Part shown: positions 7,259 to 14,540 of the stretch, piece after piece
Position numbering within the stretch: position 1 is the stretch's first letter
Layout: every line of letters begins with the position of its first letter
NCBI GenBank assembly: GCA_034428455.1
Contig: DAOUHZ010000103.1
Span: 1 to 25,795, forward strand
DNA from: Bin87 sp034428455
Lineage (GTDB): Bacteria; Chloroflexota; Dehalococcoidia; Lucifugimonadales; UBA3495
Length of the DNA stretch: 25,795 bases
Direction of reading: 5' to 3'
The notes under the pieces: model-generated
The model's input: the letters and a program-made list of their open reading frames with translations, nothing else
The model's database searches: none
What the model was told of the DNA's origin: nothing
Translations under genes and position numbers: made by a program

Positions 7259-7380
7259 TTTCGTAAATCGTCAGAAGCAGGATTTGCGGGATTTTATGAT
7301 TTGGCAGGATTGGGAGATATCCGTCACAGAATAGTCCCAATCCTGATAATCCCCAAATCTTGAAAATCCTGCTTCTGACG
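7259..7380 (+). repeat. ~122-bp palindromic non-coding repeat, family 1, copy 1
   Basis: The element has terminal inverted repeats: CGTCAGAAGCAGGATTT near the left end and AAATCCTGCTTCTGACG at the right end, apart from a base or two. Its interior carries recurring AGGATT/AATCCT words, so a transcript could fold on itself. A second copy lies inverted at 9110-9234; over the first 73 positions the two agree at 68. It is too short to code for anything and looks like a MITE- or REP-like element. It fills most of the 367-bp gap between the rpsB and amidase operons; the rest holds two divergent promoters. Confidence 0.85.
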
Positions 7381-7422
7381 TTCCCACGCCGCAAACCGGC
7401 ATGCGTGAGCGAAAACCTTTTC

Positions 7423-7451
7423 TTGCCTCTGCACGGCGCGCTATGTACACT
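7423..7451 (+). promoter_or_regulatory. sigma70-type promoter of the GatC-like/amidase operon
   Basis: A TTGCCT -35 box (7423-7428), a 17-bp spacer and a TACACT -10 box (7446-7451) would start transcription near 7458, about 29 bases before the ATG at 7487. The -35 box resembles that of the rpsB promoter on the other strand. Confidence 0.6.
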
Positions 7452-7486
7452 CGCGCCTAACCTCGACCATGCAGGAGGTGTGGCGA

Positions 7487-7687
7487 ATGCCGATTTCCGA
7501 CGAAACCATGAAGCGAATAATCGCAGAATACGGCGGGTTCGAGCTGTCCGACGCCGAGTTGGAACTGGTCAAACCCGAGTTGGAGAACTACCTGACCGAA
7601 TTGCAGAACCTGCGCGACCTGGACCTGTCCGACGTCATGTCCGCGCGCCTGCTCAGACCGGCGGATGGAGGAGAAAACGATGCCTGA
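7487..7687 (+). CDS. GatC/AtzG-like small amidase subunit
   Basis: The 66-residue, mainly helical product (ISDETMKRIIAEYGGFELS, AELELVKPELENYLTELQN, LRDLDLSDVMSARLLRP) has the size and layout of the first helices of GatC and of AtzG, small proteins that wrap around an amidase subunit. ATG 7487 is chosen over an in-frame ATG at 7469 because AGGAGG lies eight bases before it and the 7469 codon precedes that site. The stop overlaps the amidase start by 8 bp, so the two are translationally coupled and probably form a complex. It is shorter than true GatC (~95 residues), and no gatB is seen, which argues against the tRNA amidotransferase. In the AtzE-AtzG pair a comparable small protein stabilises the amidase. 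Confidence 0.7.
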   Translation: MPISDETMKRIIAEYGGFELSDAELELVKPELENYLTELQNLRDLDLSDVMSARLLRPADGGENDA

Positions 7688-9104
7688 TTCCGAACTGCTC
7701 AAGTTGACCATCTCCGAAGTTGCCCCGCTGATCCAGGCGCGGGAGGTTTCGCCCGTAGAGCTCACTGAAGCCGCCCTGGACGAAGCCGAGCGCCGTCAAC
7801 CCACGCTGAATTCCTTCATCACAATCATGCGCGAGCAGGCGCTGGCACAGGCCGAAGAGGCGGAGGAAGCCCTGTCTCGTGGCGAGTATCTGGGTCCGCT
7901 CCACGGCATACCCATTGGCATCAAGGACAACATCGCTACCGGCGGCATAACCACCACGCTGGGCACCAAGGTGCTGCGGGACCACGTGCCCGACGAAGAC
8001 GCCGAGGTCGTCCGCCGTTGCAAAGAGGCAGGCGCCATCATCATCGGCAAGGAAAACCTGGAAGAGTTCGCCGCCGGCGCAACCTCGAACAATCCGCACT
8101 ATGGCGCCGTGCACAACCCCTGGAACGTCGACCACATCCCCGGCGGTTCCAGCGGCGGCGGCGGCGCCAACGTGGCCGCCGGCGTCACTTTCGCGTCCCT
8201 GGGAACCGACCTGGGCGGTTCCGTGCGCCTGCCCGGGGCCTTCTGCGGCGTCGTCGGGCTCAAGCAGACCTTCGGTCGGGTCAGCCAGCGCGGGCTGCTG
8301 GTCACCAGCTTCAACGGCGATCACATCGGCCCGATGACCCGCTCCGTCCGCGACAGCGCCCTGGTGTTGCAGGCCATTGCTGGTTACGACCCCCTGGAGC
8401 CCAGCACGGTTCCGGTTCCCGTGGACGACTACGCGCTCATCATGGAGCGCGGAATCAGCGGGCTGACTATGGGCATCCCCTCCAACTACTACTACGACCA
8501 CCTGGATCCCGAGGTGGAGGCCGCCGTGCGCCGCGCCATCGCCGCATTGGAGGAACTGGGGGTCGCCACCCGCGAGGTCAGCGTCCCCAGCATGCAGTAC
8601 GCCGGCGCGCTGCGTTTCTCCAGCATGGCCGACAGCGTGGTCACCCACGAGCCCTATATCACGTCAAATCGCGAGGACTACGGCCCTGACACCCTCTACC
8701 GCACCCTGGCCGGCCAGTTCGTGCTGGGCCGCGACTACTCCAAGGCCATGAAGGTCCAGCGCATCATCAAGGAGGAGCACGCCCGCGTCCTCCAGGATGT
8801 GGACTTCCTCATTACGCCGACCACACCGCTGCCGGCGCCGCGCATCGACGCTGCGACCATCGAAGCGGAGGGACGGCAGCAGAAGGTGCGCGGTCCCGGT
8901 TCCGGCCACGTTTCGCGCAACACCAGCCCGATGAACGCCACGGGGTTCCCGGCCATTACCGTACCCTGCGGTTTCAGCGAGCTTGGCCTCCCCATCGGCC
9001 TCCAGTTCATCGGCCGCCCGTGGGAGGAGGGCAACCTGTTCCGCATCGCCAACGCCTACGAAGGGGTCTCTCCCAGCCGAGGCGCATGGCCCAACCTGGA
9101 GTAA
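7680..9104 (+). CDS. amidase-signature family hydrolase (GatA/AtzE-like)
   Basis: The 474-residue enzyme hydrolyses an amide bond by a Ser-cisSer-Lys triad. Visible are GIPIGIKDN with Lys82, the glycine/serine loop PGGSSGGGG with Ser157/Ser158, and GTDLGGSVR with the nucleophile Ser181; the C-terminal NATGFPAITVPCGF and GLPIGLQFIGRPWEE are typical. The fourth residue of the usual SGGS is Gly, a tolerated position in the family. ATG 7680 has GGAGGAG six bases upstream and overlaps the GatC-like stop; an in-frame ATG at 7665 is less likely. No signal peptide, so cytosolic. The substrate is unknown: the GatC-like partner suggests a GatA/AtzE-type complex, but no gatB lies here. The gene is bracketed by inverted repeat copies at 7259-7380 and 9110-9234. 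Confidence 0.9.
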   Translation: MPDSELLKLTISEVAPLIQAREVSPVELTEAALDEAERRQPTLNSFITIMREQALAQAEEAEEALSRGEYLGPLHGIPIGIKDNIATGGITTTLGTKVLRDHVPDEDAEVVRRCKEAGAIIIGKENLEEFAAGATSNNPHYGAVHNPWNVDHIPGGSSGGGGANVAAGVTFASLGTDLGGSVRLPGAFCGVVGLKQTFGRVSQRGLLVTSFNGDHIGPMTRSVRDSALVLQAIAGYDPLEPSTVPVPVDDYALIMERGISGLTMGIPSNYYYDHLDPEVEAAVRRAIAALEELGVATREVSVPSMQYAGALRFSSMADSVVTHEPYITSNREDYGPDTLYRTLAGQFVLGRDYSKAMKVQRIIKEEHARVLQDVDFLITPTTPLPAPRIDAATIEAEGRQQKVRGPGSGHVSRNTSPMNATGFPAITVPCGFSELGLPIGLQFIGRPWEEGNLFRIANAYEGVSPSRGAWPNLE

Positions 9105-9109
9105 GGAAC

Positions 9110-9234
9110 TTTCGTAAGAAGCAGGATTTTCAGGATTCAAGGATTCCCAAGATTGGAACCGTTCTGTGATGGAGATCTCCCAATCCTGCTAAATCATAAA
9201 ATCCCACAAATCCTGCTTCTGACGATTCACGAAA
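9110..9234 (-). repeat. ~125-bp palindromic non-coding repeat, family 1, copy 2 (inverted)
   Basis: This is the reverse complement of the element at 7259-7380: its right end reads CGTCAGAAGCAGGATTT on the minus strand and the match continues through GGGATTTTATGATTT and GGATTGGGAGAT. It begins 6 bp after the amidase stop, so its hairpin might also slow or end transcription, although there is no clear T-run. The 97 bp from here to 9331 show nothing further. Confidence 0.85.
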
Positions 9235-9331
9235 CTGGTAAGAATGATCCCGCCACATCTGGAATTGGCTAGTACAGCCGGAGGGTTGGCAGGTCAGGCA
9301 CTTTGCGGCCTCGCCATTCGGCGCCGCGCTC

Positions 9332-9631
9332 ATGACGTGGTTCTGGACGGGTCAGGCAAGATTCTGGGAGCATTGGGATAGGGTCGCAGAGATGGCGAGC
9401 CTGGGCGCCATCTCCTACGGCATCATTGCCGTGCTGGCGGAAGGAGGCTTCAGAGTGTTTTACACATTGTCGCTAATTGGTAAAGACAAGCAGAGACGGG
9501 AACGGGAGTTGGCGGAGGTAAGGGCCGAAGGGATCGCCGAAGAACGCAAACGCTGGCAGCAGTGGACCGCGGCACGCGATCAGGCGGCTGCTGAAGGGCG
9601 CGAATTCAATGAACCGCCGCCGGGCGACTAG
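9332..9631 (+). CDS. small membrane-anchored protein of unknown function, tandem copy 1
   Basis: I do not recognise a named family. The 99-residue frame from ATG 9332 has a hydrophobic stretch at residues ~22-50 (LGAISYGIIAVLAEGGF, VFYTLSLIG), then a charged coiled-coil-like helix (KDKQRRERELAEVRAEGIAEERKRWQQW) and a conserved end, EGREFNEPPPGD. There is no ribosome binding site before the ATG. A GTG at 9455 (VFYTLSLIG) has GGAGG seven bases upstream and sits exactly where copy 2 has its TTG start, so a 59-residue product is the alternative. The downstream gene is a tandem duplicate of its 3' part. Confidence 0.6.
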   Translation: MTWFWTGQARFWEHWDRVAEMASLGAISYGIIAVLAEGGFRVFYTLSLIGKDKQRRERELAEVRAEGIAEERKRWQQWTAARDQAAAEGREFNEPPPGD

Positions 9632-9906
9632 CCGGCGGTGAGCGGGGCATACCGCGTAAAGAGGGTTCAGATTGTTTTACACACTGTCGCTAATCGGCAA
9701 GGACAAGCAAAGACGGGCTCGGGCTCTGGCCGAACTGCGAGCCCAAGGGTACGCCGAAGGGTATGCTATAGGGTACGCTGCCGGCGTCGCCGCAGAACGC
9801 AAGCGATGGCAGCAGTGGAACGAAGCGCGCATGAGGGCGGCTGACGAAGGGCGCGAGTTCAACGAACCGCCGCCAGGCGACTAGCCGAAGCGGATCGGTG
9901 CATACC
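9449..9906 (+). repeat. tandem duplication: units 9449-9653 and 9666-9906
   Basis: The two units align from TTCAGA(G/T)TGTTTTACACA through both stop codons (GCGACTAGCCG) to GCATACC about 20 bp past the stops. Matching sequence outside the coding part shows a DNA-level tandem duplication rather than convergent protein motifs. Unit 2 is longer because of an inserted Gly/Tyr/Ala-rich coding segment near 9745-9795. Confidence 0.8.
9672..9884 (+). CDS. small protein of unknown function, tandem copy 2, without membrane segment
   Basis: The 70-residue frame begins with TTG at 9672, six bases after GAGGG; a TAA at 9657 closes the frame upstream, so it cannot carry the N-terminal hydrophobic part of copy 1. 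It keeps FYTLSLIGKDKQRR, ERKRWQQWNEARMRAADEG and the end REFNEPPPGD. Between them copy 2 has gained a degenerate repeat, QGYAEGYAIGYAAG, absent from copy 1. It may be an expressed short form or a partial duplicate without function. Confidence 0.5.
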   Translation: MFYTLSLIGKDKQRRARALAELRAQGYAEGYAIGYAAGVAAERKRWQQWNEARMRAADEGREFNEPPPGD

Positions 9907-9970
9907 ATCGACGAAGCAATCGACCCGAGTCCCCTGGCCCAAGCCTTTCCTCGGAAGCAGGAGCATCCTG

Positions 9971-10963
9971 ATGGAATACCGCCGATTCGGCCCAACCGAC
10001 ATGACCGTCTCCGCCCTGGGCTTCGGCTGCTGGGAGATGGGCGGAACCTACGGTGACGTCACCGGCAGTGAGCTCGACGCTGCCGTCAACCGCGCCATCG
10101 ACCTGGGTATCAACTGCTTCGACACCGCGCCGGCCTACGGCAGGGGCGAATCGGAGGTCGTCCTGGGCAAGGCGCTCGGCAGCCGTCGCCAGGACGTGAT
10201 CGTGGTCACCAAGTGCGGCGTGGGTTATGCCGACCGGCCCAAGGGAAGGGACAGTCGCATGGTGTCGATCTTTGCCTCAGTGGAGCAGAGCCTGCAGAAC
10301 CTCGGCACTGACTACATCGACGTGCTGCTCATACACTGGCCGGACGTCAATACGCCCTTCGACGAGACCATGCACGCGCTGGACAGCCTCGTCCATCAAG
10401 GCAAGGTCCGCGCCGTCGGCGTATCGAATTTCACCCTGGACCAGATCCGGGAGTGCGAAGCCGTCCGCAGCGTGGACGTTGTCCAGTACGGCCTCAACAT
10501 GTTCGACCGGCGCATGGAACAGGAGATATTCCCGTACTGCCTGGAGCAGGGCACCGGCGTCATGGTCTACGGGCCTCTGGCCTTCGGCCTGTTGACGGGC
10601 ACCATGTCGGCGGACACCACCTTCGGCGGCAACGACTGGCGGGCCACCGGAGGTCGTCCGGGCTGGAACGTGGGCGTCTTCGCCGAAGAGCATTTCCAGC
10701 GTAACCTGCAAGTGGTCGAGGACCTCAAGCCCATTGCCGAGGCACGGGGGAAGAGGATGCCCCAACTTGCCCTGCGGTGGGTGCTGTCGAACCCGGCCGT
10801 CAGCGTCGCGCTGGTTGGGACGCGCACGGTGCAGGAAGTCGAGGACAATGTCGCCGGCCTGGAGTGGGCCCTCTCCGGCGCCGACATGGCGCAGATCGAC
10901 GACGTGTTCGCCCGCTATGGCGTCGAGACCCACCCCGACATAGTGATCGACCCGGACGAATAG
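9971..10963 (+). CDS. aldo/keto reductase
   Basis: This 330-residue NAD(P)H-dependent oxidoreductase has an (alpha/beta)8 barrel. The catalytic tetrad is visible: Asp51 and Tyr56 in FDTAPAYGRGESE, Lys81 in VVTKCGVG, His122 in LLIHWPD. The cofactor-binding C-terminal motif is present as QLALRWVLSNPAVSVALVGTRTVQEVEDN. The start has AGGAG seven bases upstream. It most resembles the bacterial AKR11/YghZ-like single-domain reductases; the carbonyl substrate cannot be told. It stands alone on the plus strand, converging with the SDR gene 45 bp downstream; no clear terminator is seen in that gap. Confidence 0.93.
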   Translation: MEYRRFGPTDMTVSALGFGCWEMGGTYGDVTGSELDAAVNRAIDLGINCFDTAPAYGRGESEVVLGKALGSRRQDVIVVTKCGVGYADRPKGRDSRMVSIFASVEQSLQNLGTDYIDVLLIHWPDVNTPFDETMHALDSLVHQGKVRAVGVSNFTLDQIRECEAVRSVDVVQYGLNMFDRRMEQEIFPYCLEQGTGVMVYGPLAFGLLTGTMSADTTFGGNDWRATGGRPGWNVGVFAEEHFQRNLQVVEDLKPIAEARGKRMPQLALRWVLSNPAVSVALVGTRTVQEVEDNVAGLEWALSGADMAQIDDVFARYGVETHPDIVIDPDE

Positions 10964-11008
10964 GTCCAGGTCGATCGATTTCCTTACGGATTACAGCGCA
11001 GGCGCCGC

Positions 11009-11842
11009 TCATTGCCTCCAGTCGTGGCGCGGTGCCCATCCCAGCATCCGCTGCGCCTTTGCCGTGCTGATGACGCTGGCGGTGTCCTCCAGTCCTTCGC
11101 GTATCTCCACTCGGTCGCCGAAGTTGGCTCGGATCAGGTCAATCGTCGGCTCCGCGAACCGGCTGGAGGGTTGGGCGAACATGAACGCCTCATACTCTTC
11201 GATCTCTGCATCAACCGCCAGCACATGGGCCTCGGCCACGTCTCGGGCGTCGGCGTAGGCCCACATCACCAGCGTCAGCGGATTCTCCGGCGTAGGCGCC
11301 GGCCACGGGAATTCGGCTTGCACCTCGGGCAGCGCGACGTTGGTGAACCGGAGACTGACCACCGTGGTGTCCGAGTTGCGGGCGATCATCCTTCCGATGT
11401 CTTCGCCCACCTGCTTGGTCAGGCCGTAGGGTTCGAAGGGCATCATGGGGTGATTCTCGTCCAGCGGCAGGTACAACGGCACGAAGGCGTTGCCGTCGTG
11501 GGCCCAGCCCATGCCGAAGGCGCTGGAAGAGAACACCACGCGCCGCAGCCCCAATTCCGCCGCCGACATCATGACGTTGAAGTCGCCAGCCACGTTGTTC
11601 TCGAAAATTGCTCTGGGTTCCGCCCGCTGCGGCCCCGGGATGGCGCCCATGTGCACCACCGCCTCCGCGCCCCTGAGCAAGTCCGTCACGCCCGCCGCAT
11701 CCGACAGTTCGCAGCAAGCAAACTCCGCGGGCAAGTCATCGGCCGGCAACCGGTCGGTGGCCCGGACTTCCCTGCCTTGGTCCACCAGCAACTGCACCAC
11801 GCGACGTCCCAGCCTTCCGGCCGCTCCGGTTACTACTATCAT
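11009..11842 (-). CDS. extended SDR NAD-dependent epimerase/dehydratase
   Basis: The 277-residue product has the Rossmann motif VTGAAGRLG (residues 4-12), a Ser-rich strand VVFSSSAFGMG, and the catalytic YxxxK (Tyr139, Lys143; EPYGLTKQ). RFTNVALPE and ADARDVAEAHVLAV are typical of NAD-dependent sugar or uronate epimerases/dehydrogenases. The frame is open far upstream (to 12415) but that part is antisense/out-of-frame shadow of the amidase; ATG 11842 has GGAGG five bases before it. It follows the amidase stop by 23 bp on the same strand and is probably co-transcribed. The sequence is near uronate dehydrogenases in layout, but the substrate is unproven. Confidence 0.88.
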   Translation of the reverse strand: MIVVTGAAGRLGRRVVQLLVDQGREVRATDRLPADDLPAEFACCELSDAAGVTDLLRGAEAVVHMGAIPGPQRAEPRAIFENNVAGDFNVMMSAAELGLRRVVFSSSAFGMGWAHDGNAFVPLYLPLDENHPMMPFEPYGLTKQVGEDIGRMIARNSDTTVVSLRFTNVALPEVQAEFPWPAPTPENPLTLVMWAYADARDVAEAHVLAVDAEIEEYEAFMFAQPSSRFAEPTIDLIRANFGDRVEIREGLEDTASVISTAKAQRMLGWAPRHDWRQ

Positions 11843-11865
11843 CGTTTCCTCCGTCTCAGTCCAGG

Positions 11866-13371
11866 CTAATTGCTGCGGTCGTAGGCGTCGGCGGCGCGCA
11901 GCACCGTGGCGTCGTCCCCCGTGCGTCCCACCAGCATCATGCCGATGGGCAGGCCGTCGGACGTTCCGCAAGGCACCGAGATGGCCGGATGGCCGGTCAC
12001 GTCGAATGGGCAGGTGTTGGGGATCATCTCCAAGGCCCGGTCGGTGTACTCCTGGCGGCTGCAATCGGCGGGAGGGATGACCGTCGCCTTCATCGGCAGG
12101 GTGGGCATCGCTAGCAGGTCGTATTCGCTCAGGGCTTGATCGTAGGCGGCGGTGAGCGTGCGGGCCAGGTTCTGGGCCTTGGCGTAATAGCGGCCGTGAT
12201 ACCGGTCCTGCATGTACTGTCCCATCAGGACCACCAGCTTGGTGGTTTCCGAGAGGTCGTCGGCGCGGGTCTGCCAGCCGCGAGCGTACACGTCCTGCAA
12301 GCCGGTGGTGTAATGGCCCTTCCAGTTGGTGCCCATGCTGTTGCCGGCCACCATGAGCATGGTGGCTCCTTCCACCGCGATGGCCCGCCAGACGTGGATG
12401 CCGTCCGTGTGCCACGGAATGGACACCGTTCCTACCGTTGCCCCCATGCCCTCAAACGAACGCGCAGCGTTCTTGACCGCTTCGTCCACATCCGCTTCCG
12501 ACTCAGGCAGGCCAAAACCCTCCTGCACGATGCCGATGCGGAGACCGGATACGTCGCCGGTCAGTGCCTGGGTGTAGGCTTGCCCCGATAGTCCGGCCTT
12601 CTGTCTCGGATCCAACCCGTCGGGTCCAGCGATGGCCTCCAGCATGAGGGCCACGTCCGCGGCGGTGCGCGCCATGGGTCCCGTGTGGTCCAGGGTCAGT
12701 TCGATGGGGAAGACGCCGGTGTAAGGGACCAGGCCGTAGGTTGGCTTGAGCCCATAGATGCCGCACCAGCTGGCCGGTATGCGGATCGACCCGCCCTGGT
12801 CGCCGCCGATGGCCATGTCCACCTCGCCGGCCGCGACCAACGCCGCGCTGCCGCTGGAAGAACCGCCGGCCGTGCGCGTGGGGTCATGGGGATTGTGGAC
12901 GGGGCCGGTGTCCGACGTATGGCTGCCGCCGGAGAAGCACAGGCTTTCGCACACCGCCTTGCCCTTGATGGAGCCGCCGGCGTCGAGGATGCGGGTGACG
13001 ATGGTGGCGTCCACGTCGGGAACGTAGCCCTCCAGCACGCTGGTGCCGTTCATCATGGGAACGCCGGCGACGCAGACGTTGTCCTTGATGGCCACGGTCT
13101 TGCCGGAGAGCAGCCCGCCCGGCGGCCCGCTGATGTCGCAGCGCCAGTACCACGCTCCCAGCGGGTTGTCCTCAGGTTGCGGTCGTGCGCCGGGAGAACG
13201 CGGGTATTTCACCGGCAGGCTTGGCGCGGTCAGCTGATCCAGCCGGGCGTAGGAGTCCAGGATGGGCTGGCTCAGCTCGATGTAGGACTCGACGTCGGCC
13301 GGCGATGGGTTCAGGTTGTAGGCGTCGGCTATTCGGGAAATCTCTTCGACAGTGGGTTGCCTTACCGCCAT
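11866..13371 (-). CDS. amidase-signature family hydrolase (Rhodococcus-type amidase-like)
   Basis: This second amidase has 501 residues from ATG 13371 (GGAGG seven bases upstream; an in-frame extension to 13476 has no such site). The triad is Lys96 in VAIKDN, the cis-Ser loop TAGGSSSGSAALVAAG (residues 168-182), and the nucleophile Ser195 in GGDQGGSIRIPA. The GGDQGGSIRIP form and the long N-terminal helical region (PTVEEISRIADAYNLNPSP) resemble the enantioselective amidases that follow nitrile hydratase in Rhodococcus and Pseudomonas, but no nitrile hydratase genes are here. It is only distantly similar to the amidase at 7680-9104 and lacks a GatC-like partner. Cytosolic, and likely co-transcribed with the SDR gene. 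Confidence 0.92.
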   Translation of the reverse strand: MAVRQPTVEEISRIADAYNLNPSPADVESYIELSQPILDSYARLDQLTAPSLPVKYPRSPGARPQPEDNPLGAWYWRCDISGPPGGLLSGKTVAIKDNVCVAGVPMMNGTSVLEGYVPDVDATIVTRILDAGGSIKGKAVCESLCFSGGSHTSDTGPVHNPHDPTRTAGGSSSGSAALVAAGEVDMAIGGDQGGSIRIPASWCGIYGLKPTYGLVPYTGVFPIELTLDHTGPMARTAADVALMLEAIAGPDGLDPRQKAGLSGQAYTQALTGDVSGLRIGIVQEGFGLPESEADVDEAVKNAARSFEGMGATVGTVSIPWHTDGIHVWRAIAVEGATMLMVAGNSMGTNWKGHYTTGLQDVYARGWQTRADDLSETTKLVVLMGQYMQDRYHGRYYAKAQNLARTLTAAYDQALSEYDLLAMPTLPMKATVIPPADCSRQEYTDRALEMIPNTCPFDVTGHPAISVPCGTSDGLPIGMMLVGRTGDDATVLRAADAYDRSN

Positions 13372-13408
13372 GTTGTAACCTCCGGTTGCTGTTTCTCTGC
13401 GATTAGGG

Positions 13409-13414
13409 ACTATA
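13409..13414 (-). promoter_or_regulatory. candidate -10 box for the amidase-SDR operon
   Basis: TATAGT on the minus strand lies 38 bp before the ATG at 13371. The only -35-like word is TTGGGT, 19 bp upstream, so the promoter is weakly supported. In the remaining 325-bp gap to 13696 the only other structure seen is the palindromic repeat at 13511-13603. Confidence 0.4.
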
Positions 13415-13510
13415 CTACGGCTGTAGAAATCTGACCCAAGAGCCATTACCCGTTCAGTGAAATCCGTATCAACCACCGGATCGGCGCCAAGCGCGTATGC
13501 ATACCCACTT

Positions 13511-13603
13511 TGTCGTTGCGAGGGGCGAAGCGACGCGGCAATCTCGTTCCCGAAGCGGCGACTGTTCCCCTTTCGAGATTGCCGCGCTTCGCTCGCAATG
13601 ACA
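13511..13603 (+). repeat. palindromic interspersed repeat, family 2, copy 1
   Basis: It begins TGTCGTTGCGAGGGGCGAAG, runs through GCGGCAATCTCG, and ends with the inverse form CGAGATTGCCGCGCTTCGCT then CGCAATGACA. This GTCATTGCGAGCGAAGCG...GGCAATCTCG word is a widespread dispersed intergenic repeat in many bacterial genomes. A second copy lies at 24296-24389 in the opposite orientation. GTACCC/GGGTACGC words flank both copies. Confidence 0.85.
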
Positions 13604-13696
13604 AGTCCAAGTGCATAAGTCCTATGAAAGGTCGCGTGAAACTGGGTACGCGTGCGTCGCCAAGCAAGTTGGCAACACCGCCGGGAGACGAATGAG

Positions 13697-14488
13697 ATGC
13701 AGCATCACGACCCCAAAGCGCTGCGCATAGCGAAAGCAGTGCAGCAACGTGAGCAGCCCGAACTCGTCATCCTCTTCGGCTCCCGCGCTCGGGGCGACCA
13801 CGAAGAGTTGCTATCGGATATCGACGTCATGCTGGTGCAGGCCACCGAACCTGACTATGCCATCCAGAAGGCCGCCGCTGCCGCCGCCGCCAGGGTCGCC
13901 TGGGAGACCTACGGACGCGAAGTGCCGGTGGAACTGGTGTGGAGAACCATCGAAGAGTTCCGGCACAACCGCCGGTACGTCAACAGCGTCGAGACCCACG
14001 CCGTAAAGGACGGAATAGTCATGCCCAGGGATCCCGATCAGTACGGCTCCTCACAATACGAAGACGAGGACACCGAATACTCTTACGACTGGGAGAGCTA
14101 CGAAGTTCTCATCGAAAGGGCAGAAGCGCACCTGTCGATGTTCCAAGTGGGCGTGGCGAACGACCAGCCGGACTTCCCGATAGGCCAGCAGGCCCACTTC
14201 GCCCTGGAATGCGGATTGAAAGCCCTGCTGGAAGCCCGCAAAATTCCCTACGGCTACAACCACAGCATGGCGGACCTACTGGGCACGCTTCGCCACTTCC
14301 ACCCCGAAATGCAGGACTTCCGCTTGTCCATAGCCCCGGACATCTACACAGAGTATGCTGGGCGACGTGACTACCGATCACGACGGCAACCGCGTCTGAC
14401 CGACCAACCGGACTACTTGGAGAAGACCGTCGCCGACGCCCAGCTCCTGATTGAGCGGGCCAAAGCTGCGAGAGAAGAAGCCGGCTGA
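13697..14488 (+). CDS. MNT-HEPN fusion: minimal nucleotidyltransferase with C-terminal HEPN domain
   Basis: Residues ~20-110 form a minimal nucleotidyltransferase: LVILFGSRARGDHEELLSDIDVMLV carries the GS...DxD active site, and VPVELVW gives the third acidic position as Glu. After an acidic linker (QYEDEDTEYSYDWE) residues ~140-260 look like a HEPN domain: YEVLIERAEAHLSMF, QQAHFALECGLKALLEARKIPYGYNHSMADLL. HEPN RNases normally have an Rx4-6H motif; here Arg and His are seven residues apart, so RNase activity is uncertain. Separate MNT and HEPN genes form toxin-antitoxin pairs in which MNT adenylylates the HEPN toxin; fused forms also occur. ATG 13697 has GGGAG nine bases upstream. Cytosolic. 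Confidence 0.85.
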   Translation: MQHHDPKALRIAKAVQQREQPELVILFGSRARGDHEELLSDIDVMLVQATEPDYAIQKAAAAAAARVAWETYGREVPVELVWRTIEEFRHNRRYVNSVETHAVKDGIVMPRDPDQYGSSQYEDEDTEYSYDWESYEVLIERAEAHLSMFQVGVANDQPDFPIGQQAHFALECGLKALLEARKIPYGYNHSMADLLGTLRHFHPEMQDFRLSIAPDIYTEYAGRRDYRSRRQPRLTDQPDYLEKTVADAQLLIERAKAAREEAG

Positions 14489-14540
14489 AAACCGGCCTCG
14501 CGAACCAACAAACAAACATCCCAGACATGGAGGCCACGAA

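Noticed and set aside
7259..7380. CRISPR array
   Set aside because: The repeated AGGATT words are arms of a palindrome, with no regular repeat-spacer pattern and no cas genes.
7487..9104. gatC-gatA of the Glu/Asp-tRNA amidotransferase
   Set aside because: The small subunit is shorter than GatC, no gatB is present, and the amidase loop differs; kept as GatC/AtzG-like plus amidase only.
9110..9234. Terminator of the amidase operon
   Set aside because: It can fold, but it is a copy of a dispersed repeat with no T-run; termination there cannot be supported.
11843..12415. N-terminal extension of the SDR frame
   Set aside because: The extension lies within the amidase gene in another frame; the ATG at 11842 has a good ribosome binding site and starts directly at the Rossmann motif.
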